From NCBI GenBank assembly GCA_947452455.1, contig CANGBX010000006.1, forward strand, positions 62,001 to 126,000: a stretch of 64,000 bases of DNA. The letters are read 5' to 3'. The first letter of the stretch is position 1. Each line of letters opens with the position of its first letter. The notes under the pieces are model-generated. The model did not search any database and was not told the DNA's origin. It was given only the letters and a program-made list of their open reading frames with translations. Positions 27,600 to 36,444 of the stretch are shown one piece after another. Source of the DNA: Beijerinckiaceae bacterium (GTDB lineage: Bacteria; Pseudomonadota; Alphaproteobacteria; Rhizobiales; Beijerinckiaceae). Position numbers and translations under genes: made by a program.

Positions 27600-29477
27600 T
27601 TAGCGGCCGAAGGCTGCAGCAATGCGCTTGGTAAAGCTGCGCACCGGGGGATTGTTGGGGGTCGCATCGGCCTTGGCCAGACCAATGGAGCCGCGCATCC
27701 CTTCCAGCGTGAACTTGCCGACCAGCACCTCAAGATCATGTGCCTTGTCGGTGAGGGCGTGGCTGGCGCTGGTGGTTTCATCGACCATGGCCGCATTTTG
27801 CTGCGTGTTCTGGTCCATCTGGCCGACAGCGACATTCACTTCACGCAGACTGACCGATTGATCATGAGCAGAGGTCGCGATGGCTTCGACCAGTTCCGTC
27901 ACACGCACCACATGGTGGCCGATGGAGGTGAAAGCTTCCCCCGTGTGCCGCACAAGGCCGACACCTGATTCAATCTGTGCAGACGAGGTTGAGATCAGGC
28001 CCTTGATAGCTTTCGCTGCTTCGGTCGAGCGTTGGGCAAGGCCGCGCACTTCTTGCGCGACAATCGCAAAGCCACGTCCTGCTTCACCTGCGCGTGCGGC
28101 TTCCACACCGGCGTTGAGTGCAAGCAGATTGGTCTGGAAAGCAATCTCGTCGATCATGGTGATGATCTCACCAATCTGACGCGATGATTGTTCAATCGTA
28201 TCCATAGCCTTGATCGCATCGCGCACGATGGAATCCGATCCATCGGCTTCCGTCTTGGCGGCGGTGACGGCATTGCGTGCCTTCTCCGACATTTCCGACG
28301 TGCGGCGAACCGCATCGACAATGCCGTTGAGGGCGGCTGAGGTTTCTTCCAGTGCGGCGGCTTGTTGTTCCGTGCGGCGTGCCAGATCATCAGCAGCCGT
28401 GGTGATATCCCGCGCGCCACTATGAACGGCTTCCGTTGCCTGAGAGATCGACTTCAGCGTGGTGGAGAGAGAGGCAATGGAAGCATTAAAGTCGGTGCGG
28501 AGTTTTTCATATTCTGCAGCGAGCGGCTCATCCAGACGGAAGGCGAGATCGCCACGCGCAATATGTTCGAGCCCCATGGCAAGAGCTTCCAGCACGCGCT
28601 GGCGCTTGAGATCGGCTTCACGTTCCAGAGCCTCGCGCTGTTGACGCATGGCTTCGGCCTCGTCGCGGGTTTGTTCTTCGCGCAGGCGGGCCTGCTGGCG
28701 CTCGATGGCAGAGGTGCGGAAGACGGCAACGGCATGTGCCATGTCACCGATTTCATCGTGACGGCCAACGAAGGGCACATCTTCTTCATAAGTGCCCTTG
28801 GAAAGGCGCGTCATATAATCGGCAATGGCGAGCAGAGGCTGCACCACTTTCTTGCGGATCATATAGACACCGAAGCAGACGCACAGCAGAACCATGGCAG
28901 CTGTTGACAGAAGCAGCATCTGCCAGACATTTCCGGCTTCTTGTGCCTCGGATTCTGCAGTGGCCAGGAATTTGTTGGCGTCTAAAACAAGTGCGTCGAC
29001 TGCGCGGCGGTGCTCGCTGTAGAGCGCGGTCAATTCTTCGCCCAATTTCTTGATCACTTTGGTATCGCCTGCGGCAACGGCAGGCAGATATTTTTCATCC
29101 AGCAATGCCCAGAATTTTTCTGCCGCAGCGGAAGAAGCACTCAGTTCTGATTTCAAATAGAATGGCAGATCGCTCTTGGCCCAATAGGCACGGCGTTCTT
29201 CAAAATCTTTTTTGAGTGGTGCAAAGCGCGCCTTGGCTTCTGCGAGCGGAATTTTTTCATCCGCAATGATCGTGGCGTTCAGATAGGCTTCGATCACATA
29301 AAGAGGGGGCGGCAAAACATCGGCAACCAGATCCTTGCCCGCGATCATATTACTGTAGGCTGCGCCGCCCACCCGCAATTGCTGCAAGGAATAAGTGGCG
29401 GCCGTCGCAATAATCAGGCAGCCGACCACAACGGCCAGGCCGAAAGAATTAAGCGCGCGCGCAATGGTCAGATTCAT
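27600..29477 (-). CDS. Methyl-accepting chemotaxis protein
   Basis: A 625-residue transmembrane chemoreceptor. TM1 is about residues 10-30, a helical periplasmic sensor covers 33-180, and TM2 (MLLLSTAAMVLLCVCFGVYM) is near 190-208. HAMP and linker follow, then the long coiled-coil signalling domain with the hairpin tip EIAFQTNLLALNAGVEAARA and GRGFAIVAQEVRGLAQRS, which contacts CheA and CheW. The tip is orthodox. No obvious CheR pentapeptide is present at the C-terminus (it ends KRIAAAFGR). It is a single gene with its own terminator; no che or fla genes are in the window. The ligand is unknown. Confidence 0.93.
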   Translation of the reverse strand: MNLTIARALNSFGLAVVVGCLIIATAATYSLQQLRVGGAAYSNMIAGKDLVADVLPPPLYVIEAYLNATIIADEKIPLAEAKARFAPLKKDFEERRAYWAKSDLPFYLKSELSASSAAAEKFWALLDEKYLPAVAAGDTKVIKKLGEELTALYSEHRRAVDALVLDANKFLATAESEAQEAGNVWQMLLLSTAAMVLLCVCFGVYMIRKKVVQPLLAIADYMTRLSKGTYEEDVPFVGRHDEIGDMAHAVAVFRTSAIERQQARLREEQTRDEAEAMRQQREALEREADLKRQRVLEALAMGLEHIARGDLAFRLDEPLAAEYEKLRTDFNASIASLSTTLKSISQATEAVHSGARDITTAADDLARRTEQQAAALEETSAALNGIVDAVRRTSEMSEKARNAVTAAKTEADGSDSIVRDAIKAMDTIEQSSRQIGEIITMIDEIAFQTNLLALNAGVEAARAGEAGRGFAIVAQEVRGLAQRSTEAAKAIKGLISTSSAQIESGVGLVRHTGEAFTSIGHHVVRVTELVEAIATSAHDQSVSLREVNVAVGQMDQNTQQNAAMVDETTSASHALTDKAHDLEVLVGKFTLEGMRGSIGLAKADATPNNPPVRSFTKRIAAAFGR

Positions 29478-29662
29478 AACAACTCCTGTCGCCGCAAGGC
29501 AAAAGACATTTTTAAAAACAGGAGAAGACTACAACTCAGAAGTTACTTTTCTAATGACGAGTGTACTTACGATTGTCTTTTTCCGAAACGCGTCACTTGC
29601 TAAGTCTTTGATAAATCAAACTGCCGAAAATGGGCATGTAAAATGCCGCTGCGGCACAGGCA

Positions 29663-29696
29663 CAAAAAGAAAGCCCCCGTGCAAGGACGGGGGCTT
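29663..29696 (-). terminator. Intrinsic terminator of the haem-binding exported protein gene
   Basis: AAGCCCCCGT, a 6-base loop and ACGGGGGCTT form a perfect 10-base stem. On the minus strand it is followed by TCTTTTTG, 22 bases past the stop codon of the gene at 29719. Confidence 0.88.
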
Positions 29697-29718
29697 CCGG
29701 TTTTTATTTTTGAGCGAA

Positions 29719-31872
29719 TCAATGCGCGAGCGGATTGGGTCGCAACTGGAAGTGGGCTGCGAGCGGGCGTGAGCCCTTGCCGCCTTCGATCAGCCACGGT
29801 GTGCGGTCGCCATTGGCTGCCCAGATGCCGCGGCCTTTCCAGCCGGCTTTCGGATCGTCAATGCGGCCATCAAGGCCCTTGGCGTAGAAGCCCATCGGAT
29901 AGGGCACGCGCAGCACAACCATTTTGCCATCTTTCTTCATGGCAATCAGGCCGTCATTGAGATTGCCGGTCGAGACCGGAACATTATCGCCGAGGCCGAA
30001 GGTGTTGTGCTGGTCAACCCATGTGTAATAGCTCGACTCGGCGCTGTTATCGCCGACACCTTCAAAGCCGGGGCCGGGATATTTGTAGAAGCTCCAGCCT
30101 TCGGGGCAATGATTGCCGGTTGCATTCGGGCCATTGAGCGGGCCTTTGCACTTGCGGCGATCAAATGAGCCGAGATGGCCGGAAGCCAGCGATGTCCAGA
30201 CCACACCATTCTTGTCGATGTCGCCACCGCGCGGGCCAAAGCCCGGTGCGGGGACATTGTAGATTTCAGCGAGTGCGGTTTCCGACGGATTGGCACCCGG
30301 CACAACGCGCACAACGGCACCCGGATTGGAGCGCAAAGTGCCCCAGACCGAACCATCTGTATGCGGCATAACCGCATAGAAGCTGGCGATGATGCGCTTG
30401 TCCTTGGTCGGATCAACCGGCTGGTTGGGTTCGACATAGGCGTCACGCTTGCCATTGCCATTGGTGTCGAGGATCAGCGGAGTCCAGCCTTGGGCTTTCT
30501 TCACGTCACCCGTTTGCAAGAGCACGCGTGTGTTGAGCCAGCCGAGCACTTGGCCGCCGCCCGAACCCCAGACCGTATTGTCCTTGTCATAGCCGAAGTT
30601 CAGATGATGCGTCTGGAAGCATGTCTGATAGGGCGTGTAAGTCTTGGTCTTCGGGTCATACATCGCGATGCGACGTGCTGAACTGTCGAGCGGGAAGACT
30701 TTTGCCGAAGGATGATCGGAGCCCTTCTTGCAGAAGTCCGGATTGGCCGGCTTGAAGCCCGTGGCGGCAAACCATGCGCGGCCATCTTGGTCCATCATGC
30801 CGTTATGATTATTGGCATGCGTGTCCCAGATTTTTTCATTGCCCCAATAGGCTGAGGGCTGCAGCGCTTCCTTAGCCGCCGCATGACCAGGCCCGAGCGC
30901 TTCCGGCGTGCCTTCCTCATAGGTCATTTTTACGGTGGTGAAATCATTCTTCTTTACATCCATGATCGGGATGAGGTCAGAGGAATATTCCGGCGAACCA
31001 TAAAGCGGGCCATTACCATTGACGGTGGGCTTGCGACGATCGGTTGAAATCAGATCGTGCAGATATTTCTTGTCGGAATACCAATCACGCAAGGTCACAA
31101 CAATGTTGCGCTCTTCACCCTGCGGGCGCTGCGGCTTGGCCTTGGGCAATTCGCCCTTGGCAACACGGTCAGTCCAGTCGCCAAGATATTTATAACCGGC
31201 ACCACCCAATTCACCGGCGAGAATATTGGTCATGCTTTCGCCCGCTTGGCCTGCCTGCGTGCGGCGTGCCCAAGCGTCAGCACCTGAATCAAACTTGCCG
31301 AAAGCTTCCGGCACGGTGCGGGTGGAGAGCTGGCCGAGCTGGTGGCAGCCCACGCAACCGTTGTTCTTCATCAGATTGAGCCAGTCGGTCTGCTTGATCT
31401 TGTCCGGAATTTCGCTCTTGCCGCCGAATTGATCGGTGCCCGGAATCTTCATCATCGAATACCAATAGATCGCCGGGTAATAATGCGCGGCGGATTTTTC
31501 ATCCGGCGCGACTTTCGCGGTGATCGAAATCAGCTTGCCCGGCTCGACCTTCTGCTTGTCGGAATCGACCAAGCCATAGCCGCGCGCCCAGACATCATAT
31601 GTGCCCTTTGGAAGATCGGGCACAACGAAGCGGCCCTGATCATCGGTGACGACGATTTTGATGTAGCGCACAGGCTGGTCGCGCGTTTCCGCAACGACCC
31701 AGACACCAGCTTCGGGCCCATTGGGGCCGGTGACGGTGCCGCCAATATCATCCTTGTCGATTTTGATGGATTGTTTGGCAGGTGCTTTGGCTTGCTGCGC
31801 ATAGGCAGGCAGGCTGGTCATCAGACCATAGGTGAGAAAGGCCGCTGCAAGGGCCTTGGTGCTAGGGCGCAT
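29719..31872 (-). CDS. Exported protein with carboxypeptidase-regulatory-like domain and one haem c site
   Basis: A 717-residue protein I cannot name. The signal peptide is residues 1-25 (LPAYAQQ). A carboxypeptidase-regulatory/CNA_B-like domain follows at about 40-120 (GVWVVAETRDQPVRYIKIVV, GRFVVPDLPKGTYDVWARGY). CVGCH at 173-177 is a single c-type haem motif. The C-terminal half, about 370-700, has spaced W-G blocks (GRAWFAATG, NTVWGSGGGQ, GSVWGTLRSN, GVVWTSLASG) like the blades of Vgb/streptogramin-lyase propellers. It should lie in the periplasm. ATG 31872 is used: GGGAGGA is six bases upstream. It is monocistronic with its own terminator. A redox or lyase role is only a guess. Confidence 0.8.
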   Translation of the reverse strand: MRPSTKALAAAFLTYGLMTSLPAYAQQAKAPAKQSIKIDKDDIGGTVTGPNGPEAGVWVVAETRDQPVRYIKIVVTDDQGRFVVPDLPKGTYDVWARGYGLVDSDKQKVEPGKLISITAKVAPDEKSAAHYYPAIYWYSMMKIPGTDQFGGKSEIPDKIKQTDWLNLMKNNGCVGCHQLGQLSTRTVPEAFGKFDSGADAWARRTQAGQAGESMTNILAGELGGAGYKYLGDWTDRVAKGELPKAKPQRPQGEERNIVVTLRDWYSDKKYLHDLISTDRRKPTVNGNGPLYGSPEYSSDLIPIMDVKKNDFTTVKMTYEEGTPEALGPGHAAAKEALQPSAYWGNEKIWDTHANNHNGMMDQDGRAWFAATGFKPANPDFCKKGSDHPSAKVFPLDSSARRIAMYDPKTKTYTPYQTCFQTHHLNFGYDKDNTVWGSGGGQVLGWLNTRVLLQTGDVKKAQGWTPLILDTNGNGKRDAYVEPNQPVDPTKDKRIIASFYAVMPHTDGSVWGTLRSNPGAVVRVVPGANPSETALAEIYNVPAPGFGPRGGDIDKNGVVWTSLASGHLGSFDRRKCKGPLNGPNATGNHCPEGWSFYKYPGPGFEGVGDNSAESSYYTWVDQHNTFGLGDNVPVSTGNLNDGLIAMKKDGKMVVLRVPYPMGFYAKGLDGRIDDPKAGWKGRGIWAANGDRTPWLIEGGKGSRPLAAHFQLRPNPLAH

Positions 31873-32221
31873 TTTTTTATCCTCCCGCTTCGGCCCTCTT
31901 AGTGGGGCCAAAGTTCGGGGATGAGATTAAGCCAAGATTCGTTTGCCCCGCAATGGGACCATCAGGTGAGCCGGGGCTTCGAGCCCGGCCAAAAGGCAGG
32001 GCCCTTTGGCCACAGATGGCGGCGGCGGCCCCCAGGGCGGGGTTATCTCTGGAAAAATTCTTATTTTTGAGGGGATTGGCTAGATCCTAGTCAAAAAGTA
32101 CCGACTTGCCCAGACAAAGCAACAAATGTTAAGCTTTACGTCACTTATCGCTGCCCTTACGACACAAATCCAAGATTGAGCTCGGATTGAGCCGTCCCTG
32201 CGCCAACGGAGTGCTCCGGAA
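31873..32221. other. Divergent intergenic region between the haem protein and the hybrid kinase
   Basis: About 350 bases between two divergent genes, presumably holding both promoters. Besides the ribosome site at 31879-31885, it contains an imperfect inverted repeat TTGGCTAG-ATC-CTAGTCAA (32076-32094, 7 of 8 paired) about 130 bases before the kinase start. CGGAGTGCTCCG just before the kinase TTG places its GGAG inside a small palindrome. No gene is seen. Confidence 0.4.
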
Positions 32222-35200
32222 TTGAATCGCCATATTGACCAATCGGATGGTCGCACCGGCACCTTTTCGTTCCGGCGGCTGTTGGCTGCGGCCCGTCAGA
32301 CGACAACCCTGCTTGGTTTGGCGGCGTTGATCGTCGGCAATGTGTCGGTGGCCATTTATCTGGATCGGCAAGAGCGCAAAGAAATTGAAACCGCCAATCA
32401 CAATGCGAGCAATCTAGCCACCGCCTTCGAGCAGCATACGGTCCGCGCCATTCGCAGTGTCGATCAGGCTTTGCTGGTCGCGCGCGCAGAATATGAGCGT
32501 GATCCACGTCAGTTTAATATCGAGAAACTGATGGCGCGCGATTATTTTCCCAATGATCTTGCTATCCAAGTTGCCGTCATCGGTGCTGATGGATGGATGC
32601 GCGCATCTAATTTCCAGACCAGCACGTCGATTGATTTGAGTGATCGCGAACATTTTCGCTATCACGTTGATAATCCGAAAGACGAACTGTTCATCTCCAA
32701 GCCTGTGCTGGGGCGCGCCAGCAAAGTCTGGACAGTGCAATTCACGCGCAAATTGCGCGATGCCAACGGTCATTTTGGTGGCGTGCTGGTGGCCTCTGTC
32801 GATCCGCGCCTCTTGTCGCGTTTGTATGAATCCGTGGATGTCGGAAAATCTGGCGCGATTACCGTTTGGGGGACAGATGGCGTTGTGCGCGCACGCAGCG
32901 GCATGGGCGGCGATGTTTTGGGCCGCATGCTTCCCTCGCTAAGTGTCGAGCGTGTCAATGATGGTGTTGTAAGTGGCAATTATGAAACGGTGAGCGTGGT
33001 TGATGGTGTCTCACGCATCATCAGTTTTCGCAAGATTTCAGAATATCCTCTTTTCGTGACCGTTGCATTGGGTCGCGAAGAAATTTTGGCAGATTTCGAG
33101 CAATCAAAATTTGTCCTGGCGCGCTTGATGCTGCTGATGGACGGCGCGCTCTTGATCATTATGGGGCTTGGCACATCCGAAAAATACCGCCTCAATAGTT
33201 TGCGTGAGCGGCTGGATGATAAGGCGCAGACGCTGGCCTCAACGCTTGCCAATATGCAGGAAGGTATTTTGATGACAGATGCGCAAGGCCGCGTTCTGAC
33301 CATCAATGATCATGCGCTCGATCTCTTGGGTCTTGAATCGTCCAAACTGTCTGTGCCGATCTTATATGCCAATCTGCCGCTTTTGGCGTTTGAGGAAAAA
33401 CTTGGCGGGGCACTACAGCCGCGTTTGGAAATTGAATATGGGCCGGATCGTATTCTGGAAGTGCGCACCTCGCCGCTGGCTGATGGCGGCTTTGTCAAAA
33501 CATTAAGCGATATTACCGATCGGCGCCGTGGTCAGGACCTGCTTTTGGAAGCGCGCGACAGTGCGGAATCCGCCAGTCGCATACGCACGGCATTTCTGGC
33601 AACGATGAGTCATGAAATCCGTACCCCCGTTGCGGGCATTGTGAGCATGGCTGATCTGATCGCGACGACACCGCTTGATCATATGCAGAGCCGCTATGTC
33701 GAAATCACGCGTGAATTGGCAGAGCATTTGCTGACTCTGTTGAGCGATGTGCTCGATGTGACCAAGCTTGATGCTGATCAGATCAGTCTTGAAACCATCC
33801 GTTTTGATCTCTTCCGTGAATTGCTCGGCGCGCTGGATATTCTGGGCAATAAGGCGACTGAAAAAGATCTGGTTCTCGGTTGCGCGATAGCGCCTGATGT
33901 GCCGCGCGAGATCACGGGTGATCCGAGCCGTCTCCGTCAGGTTCTGCTCAATCTGATCGGCAATGCGATTAAATTCACGCCGAGCGGTCATGTTCTTCTG
34001 AATGTCACGCGCCTGCGGGACGGCGCGGATGATCGGCTGCTCATCAGCATCGAAGATACCGGCATTGGTATTGCGAATGAGAATCTGCGCGATTTGTTCC
34101 GTGACTTTTCGCAGATTGATTCTTCTATTTCACGCCGCTTTGGTGGCACAGGTCTTGGCCTTGCGATCAGCCGCAAGTTGATCACCCGCATGGGTGGCAC
34201 CATTGGCGTGCGCAGCGAATTGGGCAAAGGAAGCACTTTCTACTTCGAGATTCCGCTCAAAGATTTTGTGGAGCCCACACCGATCTTGCGCGAACAAGCC
34301 GCCATTGCAATTGCCAGTCCTGATGCATTCGAGCGCGGGCTCATCGCGCGCCAAGTGTCGCTGGCTTATTCTGATGTCGCTGCCTTTGCGACCTATGAAG
34401 GCGCGCAGGCTTGGTTGAGGGCAGCAAGTGCCGGGCGGCGCATTCTTCTGACAGAATTGTCACTCGTGCCAAACGCTGTGCAAAGTCTGGGTGGATTGGA
34501 TTGGGATGTCTTCTTGCTGTGCACGCGCCAAGATTTTCTGGCTTATGAGCATGCCAATGAATTGTCTTGCGCGGGGCTCGTGCAAAAGCCGATCTTCCTC
34601 GATGATATGCGCGAGACTTTGAGCCAGTCTGTCAGAACATCTGATCAAGTTGGGGCGGTTGCTTCTGTCTCGCCGCTGGCTGGCAAGCTTGATGGCCTGC
34701 AAGTGCTCTTGGCTGAAGATAATGCCACCATCCAATTTGCCTTGCGCCGCATGCTTGAAAATATGGGTGCGCAGGTGACAACCGGAAATGATGGCCGCGA
34801 AGCTTTGGAACATGCGCGTGCGCAGAACTTTGATGTCATTCTGATGGATGTGATGATGCCCGAACTGGATGGGCTGGGCGCTGCCCGCGCCATTCGCGCG
34901 CTGGATGGGCCGCGCCAAAAAACCCCGATCATTGCATTGACGGCAAGCGCTTTTGCGGAGGATCGCGAAGCAGCATTTGCAGCCGGCATGAATGCTTTTG
35001 CCACCAAGCCCATTACGGCGCGCGGCCTTTTAACCTCCATTGAGGATTGTCTGAGGCGCGTGCTTGATCCGATTTCTCAGGAGAGCTCTGTGTCTCAGTC
35101 CATTGATGATGTGCCAGCCCTTGATCGCCAATTCTTGCAACAAGTGGCCGAGGATCTTGGGCCTCAGCATCTCACGCAGGCTTTGCATGTCTTTTTGAAA

Positions 35201-35437
35201 GATTTGCAGCAGCGCGCGCAGGCACTGAGCCATGAGGGGGGCGATGCGGATCGTTTGCGCAAAGCAGCACATGCCATCAAAGGCAGTGCGGCCAGTTTCG
35301 GCTTCAAGCGATTGGCGCAGATGGCGCAAGATTTGGAAGATGCTGCCCGTTTGGGCGAGACGGCACGTTTTTCCGAACTGAAAGACAGGCTTTTGCGCGA
35401 GGCCGCTCTGGCCCCTGAACATGTGAGCATGGTTTAG
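32222..35437 (+). CDS. Large hybrid sensor histidine kinase (Cache-PAS-HisKA-HATPase-pseudoREC-REC-Hpt)
   Basis: A 1071-residue inner-membrane sensor. TM1 is near residues 28-47, a dCache-type periplasmic sensor spans about 50-295 (GAITVWGTDGVVRARSG), and TM2 is near 300-320. A PAS domain (NMQEGILMTDAQGRVLTIND) follows. HisKA has the phospho-His at 464 in MSHEIRTP; the HATPase has NAIKFTP, DTGIGI and GGTGLGLAIS. Then come a degenerate receiver (about 695-805, without a clear Asp), an intact receiver with Asp876 in LMDVMMPELDG, and a C-terminal Hpt with His1017 in AHAIKGSAASFG. The start is a TTG with GGAG ten bases before it. No partner regulator adjoins it; DoxX follows. Confidence 0.9.
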   Translation: MNRHIDQSDGRTGTFSFRRLLAAARQTTTLLGLAALIVGNVSVAIYLDRQERKEIETANHNASNLATAFEQHTVRAIRSVDQALLVARAEYERDPRQFNIEKLMARDYFPNDLAIQVAVIGADGWMRASNFQTSTSIDLSDREHFRYHVDNPKDELFISKPVLGRASKVWTVQFTRKLRDANGHFGGVLVASVDPRLLSRLYESVDVGKSGAITVWGTDGVVRARSGMGGDVLGRMLPSLSVERVNDGVVSGNYETVSVVDGVSRIISFRKISEYPLFVTVALGREEILADFEQSKFVLARLMLLMDGALLIIMGLGTSEKYRLNSLRERLDDKAQTLASTLANMQEGILMTDAQGRVLTINDHALDLLGLESSKLSVPILYANLPLLAFEEKLGGALQPRLEIEYGPDRILEVRTSPLADGGFVKTLSDITDRRRGQDLLLEARDSAESASRIRTAFLATMSHEIRTPVAGIVSMADLIATTPLDHMQSRYVEITRELAEHLLTLLSDVLDVTKLDADQISLETIRFDLFRELLGALDILGNKATEKDLVLGCAIAPDVPREITGDPSRLRQVLLNLIGNAIKFTPSGHVLLNVTRLRDGADDRLLISIEDTGIGIANENLRDLFRDFSQIDSSISRRFGGTGLGLAISRKLITRMGGTIGVRSELGKGSTFYFEIPLKDFVEPTPILREQAAIAIASPDAFERGLIARQVSLAYSDVAAFATYEGAQAWLRAASAGRRILLTELSLVPNAVQSLGGLDWDVFLLCTRQDFLAYEHANELSCAGLVQKPIFLDDMRETLSQSVRTSDQVGAVASVSPLAGKLDGLQVLLAEDNATIQFALRRMLENMGAQVTTGNDGREALEHARAQNFDVILMDVMMPELDGLGAARAIRALDGPRQKTPIIALTASAFAEDREAAFAAGMNAFATKPITARGLLTSIEDCLRRVLDPISQESSVSQSIDDVPALDRQFLQQVAEDLGPQHLTQALHVFLKDLQQRAQALSHEGGDADRLRKAAHAIKGSAASFGFKRLAQMAQDLEDAARLGETARFSELKDRLLREAALAPEHVSMV

Positions 35438-35520
35438 CGCGCAGGCGCGCTTGCCGCTTTTATTCTTTGCGCTAGTCTCCCCATAAGACGGATGGCCAAC
35501 ACATCCGCGAGGGGGGAATC

Positions 35521-35991
35521 ATGTCGAGCACAGATGAAACACCGCAGAATGAGCCGCGCCTGTTTTTTCCAGCATTGCAGCGCTTTTATGCGCGCATGAT
35601 TCCACTGTCATGGCCGATCCTGCGCGTGGGTGTCGGGCTTATTCTGGCGGTGCATGGCTATGGCAAGATCGGCCGCACTGGAGGTCCGGCGCAATTGCTG
35701 GTGAAAATGCCGGAGGCGGCAGTCATTGGCGCAGAACTTACTTTCCTTCTCATGGTGACGGAATTCATTGGCGGCCTGTGCATTGCAGTCGGGCTTGCCA
35801 CGCGTTTCTTTGCCGCTGCAGCGGCCATCGAAATGGCGGTGCTGACGTTTTACATCTACTGGGGCAATGGCTTTGGCTGGCTCTCGCGCGGCTATGAATA
35901 TGTGCTGCTGTGGGGGTTGATGCTGTTTGCCATTGCTTTGCGCGGTGGCGGACCATGGTCGCTCGATCGCGCGATTGGCAAGGAATTATAA
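35521..35991 (+). CDS. DoxX-family membrane protein
   Basis: A 156-residue protein with four likely membrane helices: around residues 30-50 (ILRVGVGLILAVHGYGKI), 68-90, 97-115 and 120-140. The early R-x-x-x-G-x-x-x-x-x-H-G-x-x-K pattern is the DoxX/DoxD signature. DoxX proteins are inner-membrane proteins of poorly defined role, associated in places with quinone redox or oxidative stress. GAGGGGG is six bases before the ATG. It lies 83 bases after the hybrid kinase gene on the same strand and is followed by a hairpin. Confidence 0.85.
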   Translation: MSSTDETPQNEPRLFFPALQRFYARMIPLSWPILRVGVGLILAVHGYGKIGRTGGPAQLLVKMPEAAVIGAELTFLLMVTEFIGGLCIAVGLATRFFAAAAAIEMAVLTFYIYWGNGFGWLSRGYEYVLLWGLMLFAIALRGGGPWSLDRAIGKEL

Positions 35992-36002
35992 AGCCTGAAG
36001 TC

Positions 36003-36025
36003 AGGCAGGCGGGCCGCGCCTGCCT
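36003..36025 (+). terminator. Probable terminator after the DoxX gene
   Basis: AGGCAGGCG, a 5-base loop and CGCCTGCCT form a perfect 9-base stem, 12 bases past the stop codon. The following bases are only moderately T-rich (CATTCAAGTCTTTC). Confidence 0.6.
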
Positions 36026-36078
36026 CATTCAAGTCTTTCAAATATCTAGGAAAACTCGATTTTCAACGCAATTTACCG

Positions 36079-36105
36079 CTTACGTAACGCAAAGCGATAC
36101 GTAAG
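36079..36105. promoter_or_regulatory. Operator-like 27-base palindrome
   Basis: CTTACGTAACGC-AAA-GCGATACGTAAG: two 12-base arms, 11 of 12 complementary, around a 3-base centre. It lies 48 bases upstream of the preferred start of the small membrane protein. It has no T run, so it reads as a binding site for a dimeric regulator rather than a terminator. Confidence 0.6.
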
Positions 36106-36153
36106 ATGCGGGATATTGTCGGTTCGCGCATCGCAGACGAACCGGGCCTACTC

Positions 36154-36444
36154 ATGACCTCATATTTGTTCACCGGACTGGCCTTCGCCTGTGCCGGAGG
36201 CGTGTGCGCTTTGCTGGGTGATTTGCAGCGTCGCATGTATTTGGGTCTTGCCTGCTTTCTGCTCGTCAATGGCGTGGTCTGGGTGCGCTTCGTGGCGGCG
36301 CTATTCCAAACAGATGATCTGCTGGGCGCAACGGGCCTGTTCTTGCTGTCGCATTTGGCGGCCACCTGCACTTATCTCGCGACGATTTATTTTCTGGATG
36401 TGGTGAGCGAGACGGCTGCCGATCCCGCATTGGCAAAAGATTGA
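36154..36444 (+). CDS. Small three-helix membrane protein of unknown function
   Basis: A 96-residue protein with three predicted helices: MTSYLFTGLAFACAGGVCAL, then YLGLACFLLVNGVVWVRFVA, and LFLLSHLAATCTYLATIYFL. I do not recognise the family. The frame is open from ATG 36106, immediately after a palindrome; ATG 36154 is preferred because it puts the first helix at the N-terminus. Neither start has a strong ribosome site. Its stop codon (36442-36444) touches the stop of the convergent hybrid kinase with no base between. Confidence 0.6.
   Translation: MTSYLFTGLAFACAGGVCALLGDLQRRMYLGLACFLLVNGVVWVRFVAALFQTDDLLGATGLFLLSHLAATCTYLATIYFLDVVSETAADPALAKD

Noticed and set aside
29478-29662. Possible small gene or RNA between the chemoreceptor and the haem protein
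   Set aside because: The stretch has only short frames and no conserved RNA fold that I recognise beyond the terminator at 29663.
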